Positions 40,569 through 51,284 of a DNA stretch of 64,000 bases are shown in pieces. Under the pieces are notes generated by a model. That model saw nothing but the letters and a program-made list of their open reading frames with translations, made no database searches and was not told the DNA's origin. Origin of the DNA: Symbiodinium natans (Eukaryota > Sar > Dinophyceae > Suessiales > Symbiodiniaceae). A program made the translations under genes and the position numbers. Position 1 is the first letter of the stretch. Each line of letters opens with the position of its first letter. The stretch is from contig CAJNDS010002129.1 in the NCBI GenBank assembly GCA_905221605.1, positions 62,001 through 126,000 on the forward strand, read 5' to 3'.

Positions 40569-41189
40569 CCACTTCACTCGCCTGCAAAAGGCACAAGGGG
40601 CAATGCCCAACTCAGCAAGATCATAAGTTGCGAGCATGAGGCGGAACATACACAGGTACATGAGATGCTCGGCCCCTATGCCCTCTACACGCCATCGGGC
40701 TTAGGGGGCTTTGAGCACAGGAGCTTGATGAGCAATGGACGCAGGCGCAAACAGCCGCTGGGCCAAACCTTTTGAAGGATTTCCGGCCAGGTTTTTGTCA
40801 TAGAGACACCGGGGGAAATGGCTACCACCTCGGGTTCGAGGCTTCACTTTGCGATCGCGTTTCTTTCCATGCTTCCTGCTGTTGAAGTCGTGCAAGCCTG
40901 GAAGATCCCCCTTATAAATCGAAGGGCCCATGACTCCAGGCTTTCCGGCGGCATGCAGGATAACACAGTAGCTCCGTATCATATGCAGGGTAATCATCAT
41001 AGCATTGCTTATTGAATAGCATAGTATGGCATTATCGCAGCAGCTGCATCGACATAACTAAGCCATGAGCCCCGAGCTCCGTGTGGTCCTATGCCGGAGC
41101 TCAGGCTCTGAATCGCATTCGCGCTTGCAGATTGCTGTGCAGACTCGCAGGCCATGTGGGGGAATCCCAGATGTGCAATCTTTGCCCAT

Positions 41190-41245
41190 GATCTGGGGTT
41201 TAGGGTTTAGGGTTTAGGGTTTAGGGTTTAGGGTTTAGGGTTTGC
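41190..41245 (+). repeat. Telomere-like tract (TTTAGGG)n
   Basis: Eight near-exact units. Confidence 0.9.
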
Positions 41246-41346
41246 AGGGGCTCTGGTGTGTGCATCCACTGGGTCTTTCCCAGCGCAGTCCCACATCAGC
41301 ATGCGTGGCTTGTGGCTTGTGGCCAGCCACTCTAAACTCTTGTGAG

Positions 41347-41380
41347 CGAGCCAGCGGAAGCGCCCCAGAAGGGACCCTCA
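41347..41380 (+). CDS. Candidate short exon before a family B element
   Basis: Acceptor ctcttgtgag; EPAEAPQKGPS, ending where the family B element starts. Confidence 0.36.
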
Positions 41381-41381
41381 T

Positions 41382-41539
41382 CTACTATTTGCTTAAGAAT
41401 CCCAAAAGAATTAAGAATAATGATCCCTAGATTACCCTTAAGAACCCCAAGATCATGAAGAATGATAATCCCCATAATATTACCCTTAGTAAGGAAGAGT
41501 CTTTTCATTTGTTTTTGGGTTTCTTAAGCAAGATAGTAG
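41382..41539. mobile_element. Family B inverted-repeat element
   Basis: Left end ctactatttgcttaagaatc, right end its inverse ttcttaagcaagatagtag; AT-rich core with ccctagattaccctta and repeated aagaat words. Diverged ends recur at 32.39, 41.59, 41.79, 44.81-44.91 and 61.74-61.83 kb. The right end (ATAGTAG) supplies an AG acceptor. Confidence 0.68.
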
Positions 41540-41613
41540 CAATTTTAATCCCTATATTACCCGTAATTAAGAAGGAATCCTCGGGGGGGGGGGGGGTTCT
41601 TAAGCAAGAGTAG

Positions 41614-41729
41614 CAATTTGGATGAATGGCACGTGGCCGCAGGCTTCGGCAGCTCGAGGTGCCGCGACCTGGCAGTTGTGCTCGAGCGCTGCGAAGAAGC
41701 CTTGACCCTTGGCGCGAAACTGGCTGAGG
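41614..41729 (+). CDS. Candidate internal exon ending at a telomeric donor
   Basis: The acceptor is the end of a family B copy (gcaagagtag). Frame NLDEWHVAAGFGSSRCRDLA then VVLERCEEALTLGAKLAE, helical with clear codon bias; donor G|GTTTAGGG. Two different intron-element families thus touch the two ends of one exon. Unidentified. Confidence 0.65.
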
Positions 41730-41840
41730 GTTTAGGGTTTAGGTGTCTGGGGTTTAGGGTTTAGGGTTTAGGGTTTTTTTGGGGTTCTTGAGCAAAATAG
41801 TAGAAACTGGTTGAGGGTTTAGGGTCTAGGTGTCTGGCAG

Positions 41841-42023
41841 CAACCATGTGCTTTGCACTTAGAGATATCAAGTGCGCGCCGAACAACTGAATCGGACTAT
41901 GTCACCATGTCCTTGCTTCAGCGGATTGTCAAGGTCCCCATCAATATCAGTGGACAGCAAGGAGTTGATTTACATACTGAGCTGAAGGTGACCAAGGCAA
42001 AGGCTACAGGCTGTGAAGAGTGA
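41841..42023 (+). CDS. Candidate terminal exon
   Basis: Acceptor tgtctggcag; 60 codons and TGA: QPCALHLEISSARRTTESDY, VTMSLLQRIVKVPINISGQQ, GVDLHTELKVTKAKATGCEE. Coherent throughout; an internal ATG (41907) in good context could also start a short protein. Possibly the last exon after 41614-41729, though the phase fit depends on the exact donor. Unidentified. Confidence 0.58.
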   Translation, partial: QPCALHLEISSARRTTESDYVTMSLLQRIVKVPINISGQQGVDLHTELKVTKAKATGCEE

Positions 42024-42479
42024 CGTCCTACGGTGTGGGAGATGTGACTCCAGGAAATCAAAAATCCTTTTTTCCAACCTGTCATGCGCGCATTGTGTTT
42101 GGAAAGGGGGGCGGGGTCTGCGCCCCGTGTATTTTGAGACCGTGGTTCAAGCTGCAAGTGCTTGCTGCCCCCCCCCCCCCCCACTCAGCTGCAAGAAATC
42201 CGTCCTGCGTATGGTGTTCGCAAATAAGGTTGCGGTGTACTTCCAAGTGCGGCACAGCCCAGGAGGGGATGGGCTCAGACAGCGGGGGGGAATGAAGTCT
42301 TCGGGTTTTACAGCCCGGAAGCAACAAGGTTAAGCGTTTTTTAGTGCACGGCCTCCTGCTTCAAAGTGCTGTGCAGCAAGAAGGCACGCACACAAAAGCT
42401 CTTGATTGAGTCCAGTACCTCTTTACGTAATATCATAATTGTAGTCATAATCATGATTTTATTATGGTAAATTGGTGTA

Positions 42480-42535
42480 CTATATATATATATATATAGG
42501 TATTTTCTTTGGTAATGTATATGTATATATACCAT
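42480..42535. repeat. (TA)n microsatellite
   Basis: TATATATA runs separated by a short unique segment. Confidence 0.85.
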
Positions 42536-42873
42536 TGTACCATTATATCACATTTGCATGAAACGTGAGGTTTTTTTGTTTCGTCAGAAAAATCTTGCGG
42601 CTAGCACAGCCAAGAGTCTGTATGTAGCCCACAAACCTCTCTCGGAATGCATTCCGGCTTCGTCTTAGACTAAGTTGGGGACGGCTTTTGCTTCAGAGAC
42701 TCGTGGTGTAGTCAGTGTTGTCCTACTGTCGACGGCTACTTCCTTCGTTCAATACCACCCTAAACCCTAAACCCTCTACTCTACTGTAGGGTTCCAAGTC
42801 TCGGCCCGTAATATGGATCCCTTGTTATATAACCCTTATTTACACTATACGTAAGAAAGGTCCCTACAATGCC

Positions 42874-42971
42874 CTGGTTCTTAGTAGAAAATGAGGGAGT
42901 GAGGGCCCTATAAACACCCCTTAAGGGATAATCTAGGGTACCTCATTCCCTCATTCCCGACTAAGAATCAG
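42874..42971. mobile_element. Family C inverted-repeat element
   Basis: Left ctggttcttagtagaaaatg with agggagtgagg; right cctcattccctcattcccg with actaagaatcag. Single ends of the same family occur at 46-62 and 23505-23530. Confidence 0.68.
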
Positions 42972-43140
42972 CCAGATAAAGAAGGGCAAGGGACCATACT
43001 CAAGGCCCTCAATTTGGTTATGTACCCCTTATATACTACAGAACCCTAAGCCCCAACCCTGAATACACACTACACATAAGGAAGGCCTCCCTGGAAACAA
43101 GCGTAAGGGACCATACTAACCCTAAACCCTAAACCCTAAG

Positions 43141-43235
43141 GGGCCATGGATTGCGGGTGGCTCCCTGAAGGACCTGGCAGATGATCGCCTAGCCGATGCA
43201 CGGTCTGAGGCCCTGTTCGATGCGGGGTCGCTTGA
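43141..43235 (+). CDS. Candidate internal exon, acidic helix
   Basis: Acceptor aaaccctaag is telomere-derived. Phase 0 frame GPWIAGGSLKDLADDRLADA then RSEALFDAGSL; donor GTGTTG. Convincing codon pattern. Unidentified. Confidence 0.58.
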
Positions 43236-43468
43236 GTGTTGTTTTTTAGTTTAGGGTTTAGGGTTTAGGGTTTCGGCTTTCGGGTTAGTGTTCCAAAAAA
43301 AGCCGTAATGGGCATGCACATCCAGGCCCGAGACCATAGTCGTGATGGAAGCATCTAAGTAAACCGACGGGAGGTTTTTTTCAGTTTCACACGTTTCCGC
43401 CGAAGCCCCTGATTTAGGGTTTAGCGTGTTAGGGTTTAGGGCTCAAATACTGAACCCCAAAATCGCAG

Positions 43469-43537
43469 GTGTTTCTGGATGCCGTGCTGCCTGTGCTGCT
43501 CGGGGAGGAAATGCGGGCGCTGGACCGCGCACCTTAA
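43469..43537 (+). CDS. Candidate exon
   Basis: Acceptor aatcgcag; VFLDAVLPVLLGEEMRALDR then AP and TAA; a GC donor (CGC|GCACC) could end it before the stop. Confidence 0.55.
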   Translation: MFLDAVLPVLLGEEMRALDRAP

Positions 43538-43670
43538 ACCTGCAGTCTCCTTGGGCATGATTTATGGTTCAGAGTCTAGGGTCTAGGCCCTAGGGTCTAG
43601 GGTTTAGGGATAGTAGGGTTTAGGGTCAAAGGCCTTTCCCAGCTGACTCTCAGGAACTAAACCCTAAACC

Positions 43671-43796
43671 GTGGCTCTGTGGGGTCCTGTGCACGAGGAG
43701 TCTGGCGGGCTGCCTGGGGCAGACGAGGAGGTGGCAGCCTTCATGCTGGGGGTCAAGTTCAGGGCAGACAGCATCATACCGGAATGCACGGAGTGA
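43671..43796 (+). CDS. Candidate exon
   Basis: After CCCTAAACC, 41 codons VALWGPVHEESGGLPGADEE, VAAFMLGVKFRADSIIPECT and E to TGA. Clear protein character; acceptor not resolved. Two stop-ending blocks within 350 bases suggest either non-GT donors or gene fragments. Confidence 0.5.
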   Translation: MALWGPVHEESGGLPGADEEVAAFMLGVKFRADSIIPECTE

Positions 43797-44353
43797 GGAA
43801 CCCTAAGCTGAAGCCCTCTTCCGGCATGATTTCCTGAAGGTTCTGCGCGAGTTTTTGTTTGGGGAGGAAAGGTCCTAGGCCAGCATTTGGAGACTGGAGG
43901 TTTCAGGGTGTGTAGGCTTGTCATAGTGTAGGGCTTTTGGGGCTGTAGCCGGTTCAGATGGTTCTGATATGGAGTAACAGGGCTCGGTCGGCAATGTTTC
44001 ATCTGCCTCACGCCTTCAGATGCAAACCCATCCCTACCTGTAAAACTGAGGAGGTGCGCCTGCGTCTCATGCTCCAAGACCTGACACATCACAATGCAGC
44101 CTGGCTCACTAAACCCTAAACCCTAAACCCTATAACGCCAAGAAACGCCGTAATGGCTACATTGGTTGAGGAGTTGGAGGTTAGGAGTAAGCAAAGTGGA
44201 CCTTGAGCTGCAACATGCCAAGCACATTTGGCTGGTTACATCCCCTGTCATAGCCCGCTAAACCCTAAACCCTAAACCCTAAAGGCGCCCTACGCCCTAG
44301 GAGCCTTGCAATGTAGGGTAGTCACAAGCCGAAGCTCCTTGAGCCCTTTCAAG

Positions 44354-44395
44354 GAAGCGCTGCGGCGCGAGATTGAGGAGCATGGGTCATCCTGA
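44354..44395 (+). CDS. Candidate short exon
   Basis: Acceptor cctttcaag; EALRREIEEHGSS then TGA; GTCATC inside offers an alternative donor. Confidence 0.42.
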   Translation, partial: EALRREIEEHGSS

Positions 44396-44711
44396 TTCGC
44401 GGGCTTCGGGTTTGCCAAAAAAGTGAAGACTCGAGCTTGTGGTTACTGGAGGGAATAGGAGATTAGGCTTCTGGGATTCTTGTGGTTACTGGAGGGAAGA
44501 GGAGATTGGGGTGCAGGCTTCTGGGATTCAGCACCAGGGGTTGGGGATTAAGGAGTCGGCATAGCTGAAAGAAGTGGTGTCAGATGAATTTTCCATACCA
44601 CGCACTCCTACAGCAAACCTTCATTTGAGGGTGGAGCATCCGAACTCGGAAACTAAACCCTAAACCCTAATTAAACCTTGCAAGCTAAGGAGGGTTGAGG
44701 GTTTATTTCAG

Positions 44712-44785
44712 CCCCGAACCCTGCTGGAGGAACAGCGGCAAGCCGGCTCTGCGAAGCGCACCCCGGGGGCAAGCAGCCCACTCTG
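44712..44785 (+). CDS. Candidate internal exon
   Basis: Acceptor gtttatttcag and donor GTTGTC; 24 codons PRTLLEEQRQAGSAKRTPGA then SSPL. Confidence 0.55.
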
Positions 44786-44979
44786 GTTGTCATGAAGATC
44801 AGCACTCCTTGCTTAAGCACCCCCCCAAAGAATCAAAAGAAGCAATAACCTCTAAATTACCCTTAAGGAAGATTGTTTGTATTTTCTGGGTGTTCTTAGG
44901 CAATTGGTAGCTTATGAAGATAATGAGCATTTGCTTGTTTCTTCCTTCCCCAACCCTACACCCCACATCCCAAAAGACA

Positions 44980-44997
44980 CACACACACACACACACC
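44980..44997. repeat. (CA)n microsatellite
   Basis: Nine CA units. Confidence 0.85.
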
Positions 44998-45233
44998 AAT
45001 GCCAGAGAGACCTGCGAACCTGGCCCTGATGGGAGTGTGTTGCGCGACTGAACATGTTGGTTTCATGGTGGTTCTAAGCGAAGAATAGGCTTAATCCCCT
45101 CCCCCTAATATTAAACCCCCCCTACCCCCTGATATTAAAGACCCCCCCAATATACTATAATCTAACTACACTGGGGGGTATTTAAGATTAGGGGGTAGGG
45201 GGTTTAGGGTTTGGGGATTAGGGTTGTTCAAAG

Positions 45234-45301
45234 GGGGTCCGTGAGGTCGTCAGGACCCAGGTGGCCACGCTGCAGCCGAGCTGCAAGAAGCACTGGCCTT
45301 C
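45234..45301 (+). CDS. Candidate internal exon ending at a telomeric donor
   Basis: Acceptor gttcaaag; 22 codons GVREVVRTQVATLQPSCKKH then WP plus two bases; donor GTTTAGGG starting a tract of five or six units. Confidence 0.58.
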
Positions 45302-45338
45302 GTTTAGGGTTTAGGGTTTAGGGTTTAGGGTTTAGGGT
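45302..45338 (+). repeat. Telomere-like tract starting at a splice-donor position
   Basis: Exact (TTTAGGG)n directly at the exon end. Confidence 0.9.
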
Positions 45339-46040
45339 GTGTGCTATTTACTCATCTTCTCAAACATTTCGGCTGTTCAGAGACTCTGTATCAAGCGCCG
45401 CCCTTCCGTCTTCGCGAGAACGACCGTAAGTCAAGTCAGGGACGTGCGCAGAAGGCACTTGAGATTTCCAGCGTGGCATGTTACAGAGCTGGGCGAACGT
45501 GACACCCCACTGGTTGCAATAGTATCACGAACCTGACCTTAAGCCCCAAGTTTAGGGTTTAGGGTTTAGGGTTTAGGGAAGCATGTGAACCTTTGTCCGG
45601 CTGTAGAACTCTCACTTGCCAACAGATCAGAATCGCTATCAGGCTCGTTTGACAGGGGCACACGACCACAGTCAACTCCACGACTTCTCCTCTTTGAGTC
45701 CAAGCCCCCTTTGACTTTGTTTCGGCTCACTTGAGCTGCCCGAAAACCGTGCCCCCCCCCCCCCCCCCCCAAAAAAAAGGCCTTCGCTTCGTTTTGAGAT
45801 GCCATCTGCATCTTTGCATTGTCATTGTTGATTTTTCTGGCTGTTGGTGGTAAAGCTTAGTTAAAGTCGAGACTTCTTTCGTTGGGGTTCACAAGAGAGA
45901 AAGAACGGTTTGCATTCCGGCCAAGGAGGCTGACCAGGTGCCATCGAAATCTGACGATGCGGTTTCAGCCGAGGCACGGCCTTGTTCCACGCAGTCGCGC
46001 GAGAGTTTCTCTTTTAAATGCTTGTCGTGGAACCTAAAAG

Positions 46041-46170
46041 TACCTGGAAGGCTGCCAAGCTTCGGGAATCACTGGTACAGGCCTACGCGGAGCTTTCACG
46101 ATGGCAGGACAGCGGGTACTTCAACTGGAGAACAAACCACATGTTCAGTCCAAACGCCGAAATGGTCTAA
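46041..46170 (+). CDS. Candidate terminal exon
   Basis: Acceptor acctaaaag; frame TWKAAKLRESLVQAYAELSR then WQDSGYFNWRTNHMFSPNAE and MV, TAA at 46168-46170. The same frame opens earlier at an ATG near 46018. A different + frame is coding-like at 45920-46015 (ADQVPSKSDDAVSAEARPCS), so an intron or frame break may lie between. Confidence 0.55.
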
Positions 46171-46746
46171 GTTCAGGGCTTAAATCGCCAATGAGTTGTG
46201 TGGGTGGAGGACTTCTTGCTCCGTTTGGGTTTTGCAATCAGACGCTGATGTGACACCACCGCCCTTGCTTGCTTAATGTCACGCCTAAGTACGCTAAGGT
46301 GAGCGTGACACAATAAATATAGTGCATATGTGTTATACATAATTATACATATATATATATATGTGTATACATTTGGCCTTGCCGTGTACTGGGGGTTCCG
46401 AACCTGTCGGCCTTCAGTGAACCTTGAAATCGAAGCTTCCATGCCCCAGGATCCTAAACCCTTTAACGCCCTAAACCCGACCCATCCTAAAGCCACCGAC
46501 GATAGAAAATGGCTGAGGTCCTGGCCCTATCAGTAGGGGTTAAAGATTCGGGTTGAGGCAAAGCCTCATGCAGCTGTCTTCGGGAGCCGTAGGCACATGG
46601 CTTCTAGCGAATGCTTTTTCCCGAAAGAAGGTCGCCCTCAATACTGCAAAGCAGGTTTCACATAGTAGGAATCCGGTTTCAAGCTGTAGGGCCTTAGACC
46701 GTTAGACCATAAAAGCTACTTGCTAGTGCGGAGTCCACAAGCCCAG

Positions 46747-46823
46747 AAGTTGCGAGTAGGAAAGTGATCCGGGCATCAGCGATGCTCTGCACCGCCACTT
46801 ATGCGGACACCCGGAAGCCATGA
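46747..46823 (+). CDS. Possible terminal exon
   Basis: Acceptor caagcccag; phase 2 frame VASRKVIRASAMLCTATYAD then TRKP and TGA. Confidence 0.4.
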
Positions 46824-47352
46824 GAGTTTTTGGGTTTCAAGGCTTAAGGCGCTGAGAAGTGTGGAGAGCTTAAGGCTTTGGGGCTTTCAAAGTGTGGAGC
46901 CCTAAGCCCTAAACCCTAAACCCTAAACCCTAAACCCTATTGAAGGTGCATTGTTGAGTTGGAGTGGACCTTCTAGATTTCTGCCCTCAGGCACGTCCTG
47001 TCTTAGGAACAGAGCGAGGGCACTCACGGGTGCGGACACGTCGCACCCAAACCGCAAGCCCTAAACCCTGCTAGGACCTCCAGGGTTGAACAGGGCCCTC
47101 TAGAGCAGGATGTCGTCACCATCCTAGACCCAACTGAGGGGTTTCGGAAAATGGGGGACCACCCTTTTCTGGGGTGGTCCCCAGATCAAGGATTGGAGTA
47201 TTGGGGGTGGTATATCAGGGGTACCCCATTTCTGAGAAAGGCCACCTTGTCGAGTCTGCACTCGATTCCTCCTAAACTCTACAACCCTCAAGCCCCTGGT
47301 CCCTGAAACTCTGCGGAACTGAGACCCTTCCACCCCCTCAACGATCCGAAAG

Positions 47353-47451
47353 CCGCCGAAGCCCCATCCCCGTGTATGCGGCGGCTGCGCGTTCAGGACG
47401 CGCTGCCACGCCAGCAGTGCCCAGCACAAGGACGGCTTGCACAGCAATCCT
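47353..47451 (+). CDS. Candidate internal exon
   Basis: Acceptor atccgaaag; frame AEAPSPCMRRLRVQDALPRQ then QCPAQGRLAQQS; donor GTGTTT. The opposite strand is also open here (ALLVLGTAG-like), so strand is not certain. Confidence 0.42.
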
Positions 47452-47742
47452 GTGTTTGGGAGGAAGGGGTCGGAGTGCAGGTATACTGGGGGGGTTCTGA
47501 AGATTAAGGTCCCTTTTTGGGATCCACTTTTTAAAAGGTGCCGCCTTAAATGGGCACCCTACTCTGGGAAACTCCCCACTTGCAGCAGGGTTTATCATCG
47601 TTGCAGCCTCTGCCGGGTCTGCTTGCAGAAGGGCTTGACTAGTTGAGGGCGCCATGTGGAAACATCGGGATTTTGCCAGGGCTGGCGCCTTTGGAGCCCT
47701 AAATGTTGAAGGCCCTAAGGCTTTGTGGGAGTAGGGGGGGAG

Positions 47743-47940
47743 CACGAATCCACTCGTCCATACTCGAGTGATATACTCGAAATGCAGAAACGTGGTCGCG
47801 GTGTTCATCAATGAAGTCAGCGATTTCCCATCGAACTTGTTTGGCAATAGATTCAGACGTACAAACCACAGGAAAAGACTTGCTCCGCTCGATTCAAGAT
47901 TGGATTCGCCAGGACTGGGGTGCTGCAACCAACGGCGCAT
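47743..47940 (+). CDS. Candidate internal exon
   Basis: Acceptor aggggggag and donor GTAGGG. Frame NPLVHTRVIYSKCRNVVAVF then INEVSDFPSNLFGNRFRRTN and HRKRLAPLDSRLDSPGLGCC. Consistent protein character over 66 codons. The overlapping - strand frame looks like its shadow. Unidentified. Confidence 0.58.
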
Positions 47941-48688
47941 GTAGGGAGATAGAAAAAGCAGCGCGACGCCAGAGGATGTGCAGGTCAGCAACGACGTAGC
48001 TTCTGACTCCTCTACGACTTCTAGCAATTAAGCAACCAAGCCTTTGAACATTGAGGTGGCAATTGGGATGCGCTCAGTTCTCCAAAAGCAAAGGGCCTTT
48101 CAGGGCCCCGGTTAACTATCCCGATACTTCGGCTGCCCAGAGAGCATGTGTTCTTCCTCACGTGAAGTCAGGGTTCCTTTCTCCTAAACCCCAAAAACTA
48201 AGCCCTGAACCCCTAAAACCCTAAACCCAAAAACCCTTCAATCCTGAAGAGGGTTTTCATGTCAAGGCCGTAGGACCCCAGCACGTCCCATTCAGGTTGT
48301 AAAAAAAACCCAACTCAGGGAGTTGAGAGAGCTAAGGGTGCATCCAGAAAATTCTGTGCTGACTAAGAAGGGTTTAGGGCTTAGGGCTTAGGGTTTAGGT
48401 GTCCGATGGGTGGCAGACCCAAAGCCCTCATTGTTTTAGCCCCTTAGCAAATGGGGCTCATTCACGTGAAAGTGCAATCCGATAGCTCTTCTGTAGCAAG
48501 ACTGACTCCAGGACCCTAAGCCCCAAACCATCCTAAACCCTAACCCTCTGTACCAAAATTCCCTAACCCTAGGCGGGTGGCAAGAAAATAGAAGAATATA
48601 AGGATAACTAACCCTACACCCTCAACCCGAGTACCCTGCCCAGAACCCCAGAATGCAAACCTCGGAAATCCCCACTACCCAGCCCAAG

Positions 48689-48752
48689 GCCCTGGGAGCT
48701 GCGGAGCAAGGGTTTACTTTGCTGAAGGTCCTTGGCCACACCAGCAAGGCGC
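48689..48752 (+). CDS. Candidate internal exon ending at a telomeric tract
   Basis: Acceptor agcccaag; ALGAAEQGFTLLKVLGHTSK then A; GC-type donor GCTTAGGG begins the telomere-like tract. Confidence 0.58.
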
Positions 48753-48836
48753 GCTTAGGGTTTAGGGTTTAGGGTTTAGGGTTTAGGGTTTAGGGTTTAG
48801 GGTTTAGGGTTTAGGGTTTAGGGTTTAGGTTTTAGG
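48753..48836 (+). repeat. Telomere-like tract (TTTAGGG)n
   Basis: Eleven or more exact units. Confidence 0.93.
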
Positions 48837-49199
48837 GCCAGTTTAGGGTTAGGCTTGAGACCCTCAGAAAGCACAGCACTAAAGCACGAGTAGTTGCTCC
48901 TCAGTTGCAGTCTGCTTTTGGAGGACATGGTTTGTTTGAAAATCTGGGGCGTGATCCGCTTGCAGTTCGGCTGAAGCACGCGCACTTTTTCAGATGCCAC
49001 CCATTCGGGGTAGGCTGCAAGAAAGCCGTGACAGAGCCTGCAAGTGAGGAAGGTCGGTTCAGCAGTGCTTCCAGTTGTTGGGCTGATAGGAGAGTTTTTA
49101 GCCTGTCGCTGGCGCAATAGATACCATAACAGCATCTCCTTGCAGCCCCACTAAGAAGCGCTTGAACTCGCAAGCCCGGCACTCTTAAATCATGAAGAG

Positions 49200-49286
49200 T
49201 CCGAAGCCTCGCCCACTTTCTGGGAGGTCGAGGAGATGGCTGCCTTGCTCAAGGCATGGGGTCTTCAGGGATCTCAGAAGGGGCAT
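49200..49286 (+). CDS. Candidate internal exon
   Basis: Acceptor catgaagag and donor GTAATG; 29 codons SEASPTFWEVEEMAALLKAW then GLQGSQKGH, phase 0. Helical; unidentified. Confidence 0.62.
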
Positions 49287-49540
49287 GTAATGTAAGCTTA
49301 GGGTTGAGGGTTTAGGGTCCGAATGATTCCTTGATTTCCCTACTAAGACTTCAGCAAGAAAGGCCTCGTCCGTCCAAGTTGTGAACAAGACAACTCTTTC
49401 AGCCCTCAACGCTGATGTGAATTGTTGGGGCTTTGTTTTCGTCGTGCTCCTGTTGAAGTGCTTGAGACGTTGCGGCCCCTTCGTTCCGAGCTGGTGGAGC
49501 ATCGTGGCAGGTTTGTGACTGCCTTTTGGCCCTCGGCAAG

Positions 49541-49585
49541 GGGAAGACAGCGGCAATGCGCGGGTGCCTTTGGGGCACGCAGACG
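49541..49585 (+). CDS. Candidate short exon
   Basis: Acceptor cctcggcaag; GKTAAMRGCLWGTQT, then a GC donor GCTAAACCC that starts a long CCCTAAA tract. Confidence 0.42.
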
Positions 49586-49587
49586 GG

Positions 49588-49739
49588 CTAAACCCTAAAC
49601 CCGAAACCGGAAACCGGAAACCCTAAACCCTAAACCCTAAACCCTAAACCCTAAACCCTAAACCCTAAACCCTAAACCCTAAACCCTAAACCCTAAACCC
49701 TAAACCCTAAACCCTAAACCCTAAACCCTAAACCCTAAC
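49588..49739 (-). repeat. Longest telomere-like tract (CCCTAAA)n
   Basis: About twenty units, nearly all exact, after a few GGAAACC variants at the left edge. Confidence 0.95.
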
Positions 49740-50198
49740 CGAGCCCCCGAACTCATCATATCTTGAAGCACAGGCTCCATAAGGCCCCTCTCCTGGTTTG
49801 TTGGCATCGGTGCTTCAACTATAAGGAGTAAGGAAGACCTACCCCTAAAATCACATATTCCCATGATAGTTATCTTAGAGTATATGCGGGGGGGGGGGGG
49901 GAATTTAATATTAGGGGGGGTAGGGAGTTTAATATTAGGGGGAGGGGATTGCAGCATAGTAGGGGCCAACAAGGGCCTGCAACTTGAGTTAACCTGAATA
50001 CCGACCGATTGGCAGAGGCTCGGTGGCTTGGTGGGGTTGATATTTTTGGACCGAGGCTTTACCCTTTTTGCTGGAAACACAAATCGGCTGCAAACTACCT
50101 TCTGTCCCAACCCCGACATTCCACACCCCTGAACCCTAAACCCCTAAAACCCGAAAACCCTAAACAATAAACACCCTCGAACTCTCCATCCAAGGCAG

Positions 50199-50258
50199 GA
50201 GGCCGCGCAGCAATGCCGCGAAAGCGGGGATGTCTGGGCGCAGGTCATGGCACTCCAG
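50199..50258 (+). CDS. Candidate internal exon
   Basis: Acceptor ccaaggcag and donor GTGCGG; exactly 20 codons EAAQQCRESGDVWAQVMALQ, phase 0. CCCTAAA-like units lie upstream. Confidence 0.62.
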
Positions 50259-50398
50259 GTGCGGGACTGGTCCAGGGATCGTCAACTAACTTCTATCTCA
50301 GGCCATCTGCGGCTCGTCGTCCCTAAGTACAACTCTGGCCGTTACCAGGGCCTTCTTCGACCAGGGGCCTACCAATAAATGACCTTCTCGTCGAATAG

Positions 50399-50502
50399 GT
50401 GGCTTGTCAAAGCAACAGCACACTGATGTCTACCTGCTTGAACTTCAAGGTCCGATGGTCATTGTTGTCTATACGGCTTGGGCCTGCCCCGATGAGGGCT
50501 GA
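50399..50502 (+). CDS. Candidate exon
   Basis: Acceptor cgaatag; frame GLSKQQHTDVYLLELQGPMV then IVVYTAWACPDEG to TGA at 50500-50502, with a GC donor just before the stop. Beta-strand-like hydrophobic core. Unidentified. Confidence 0.52.
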
Positions 50503-50699
50503 CCTTGAGGTTTGTGGCGGTTGGCATTCAAGACATGCGCATGTCTTGCCGCAGCCCTTGATGCTTGTTTGTTCAATTTGAGTGTCGTGGTCTCAAAGCA
50601 GGACTGTTTGTGTGTGGTGGTTGGGGGACCACAGTTGCAGAGTCGACGCAGGGAGTAGTTTAGGTCGGCACGAGAAGCGTGCGTCGGCTCCTGCTCGCC

Positions 50700-50778
50700 A
50701 TGGCGCAGCTACAAGACTGCCTGGATGCCGTAGGTGCCGTGAAGGCTGCCGTGGAAGCTGGCCAGGACGAGGCAATGG
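50700..50778 (+). CDS. Candidate first exon
   Basis: ATG in near-optimal context (ctcgccATGG); MAQLQDCLDAVGAVKAAVEA then GQDEAM; donor G|GTTTGCC. CCCTAAA-type units follow. Confidence 0.55.
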
Positions 50779-51155
50779 GTTTGCCACCTAAACCCTGAAC
50801 TGTAAAACCCCAAACCCTAAACCCTTAACCCCAAAACCCTAAAGGTTCCATGCCACAGGCTCGGGATTTGAGGTTGTCGTCGGGGGCTCTGCCTCTTCAC
50901 CTCAAGGTGAAGCCCTGACGCCTTGCCAACTCTTTAAGCCCACATCCTGCAGCATCAGACCTGCTGGATGTGTCAGCATGATTCTCCCGCTGCATGCTTG
51001 TGACTGAGGGCTTTGAGTAAGGACTGCGGCAGGTGTTGCAAATTTGGCCTTCAGCATGGGCCGCTGCTTTTTTTATGTAGACGCGCGCAGGAGGGAAGGT
51101 CTCGACGCCCCACCCCCTCCCCCACGTTCTTCTGAGCCTGCGGTGCCATCTTCAG

Positions 51156-51208
51156 GTGCGAAAGGCCGTGCAGTCCCAGAACCGCAGCTTGGCTTTGTTC
51201 GATCTGGG
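51156..51208 (+). CDS. Candidate internal exon
   Basis: Acceptor atcttcag and donor GTGCTAGGG; VRKAVQSQNRSLALFDL plus two bases. A TTTAGGG tract starts 15 bases into the intron. Confidence 0.58.
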
Positions 51209-51224
51209 GTGCTAGGGCTGCTAG

Positions 51225-51284
51225 GGTTTAGGGTTTAGGGTTAGGGTTTAGGGTTTAGGGTTTAGGGTTTAGGGTTTAGGGTTA
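51225..51284 (+). repeat. Telomere-like tract (TTTAGGG)n
   Basis: Eight to nine units with one short unit. Confidence 0.9.

Noticed and set aside
47338-48027. 229-codon - strand ORF
   Set aside because: The + strand exon at 47743-47940 has splice-like borders and better codon pattern; the - frame is probably its shadow.
49588-49739. True chromosome end
   Set aside because: Telomere-like tracts in both orientations lie throughout the window and are followed by ordinary sequence; no terminal array is present.
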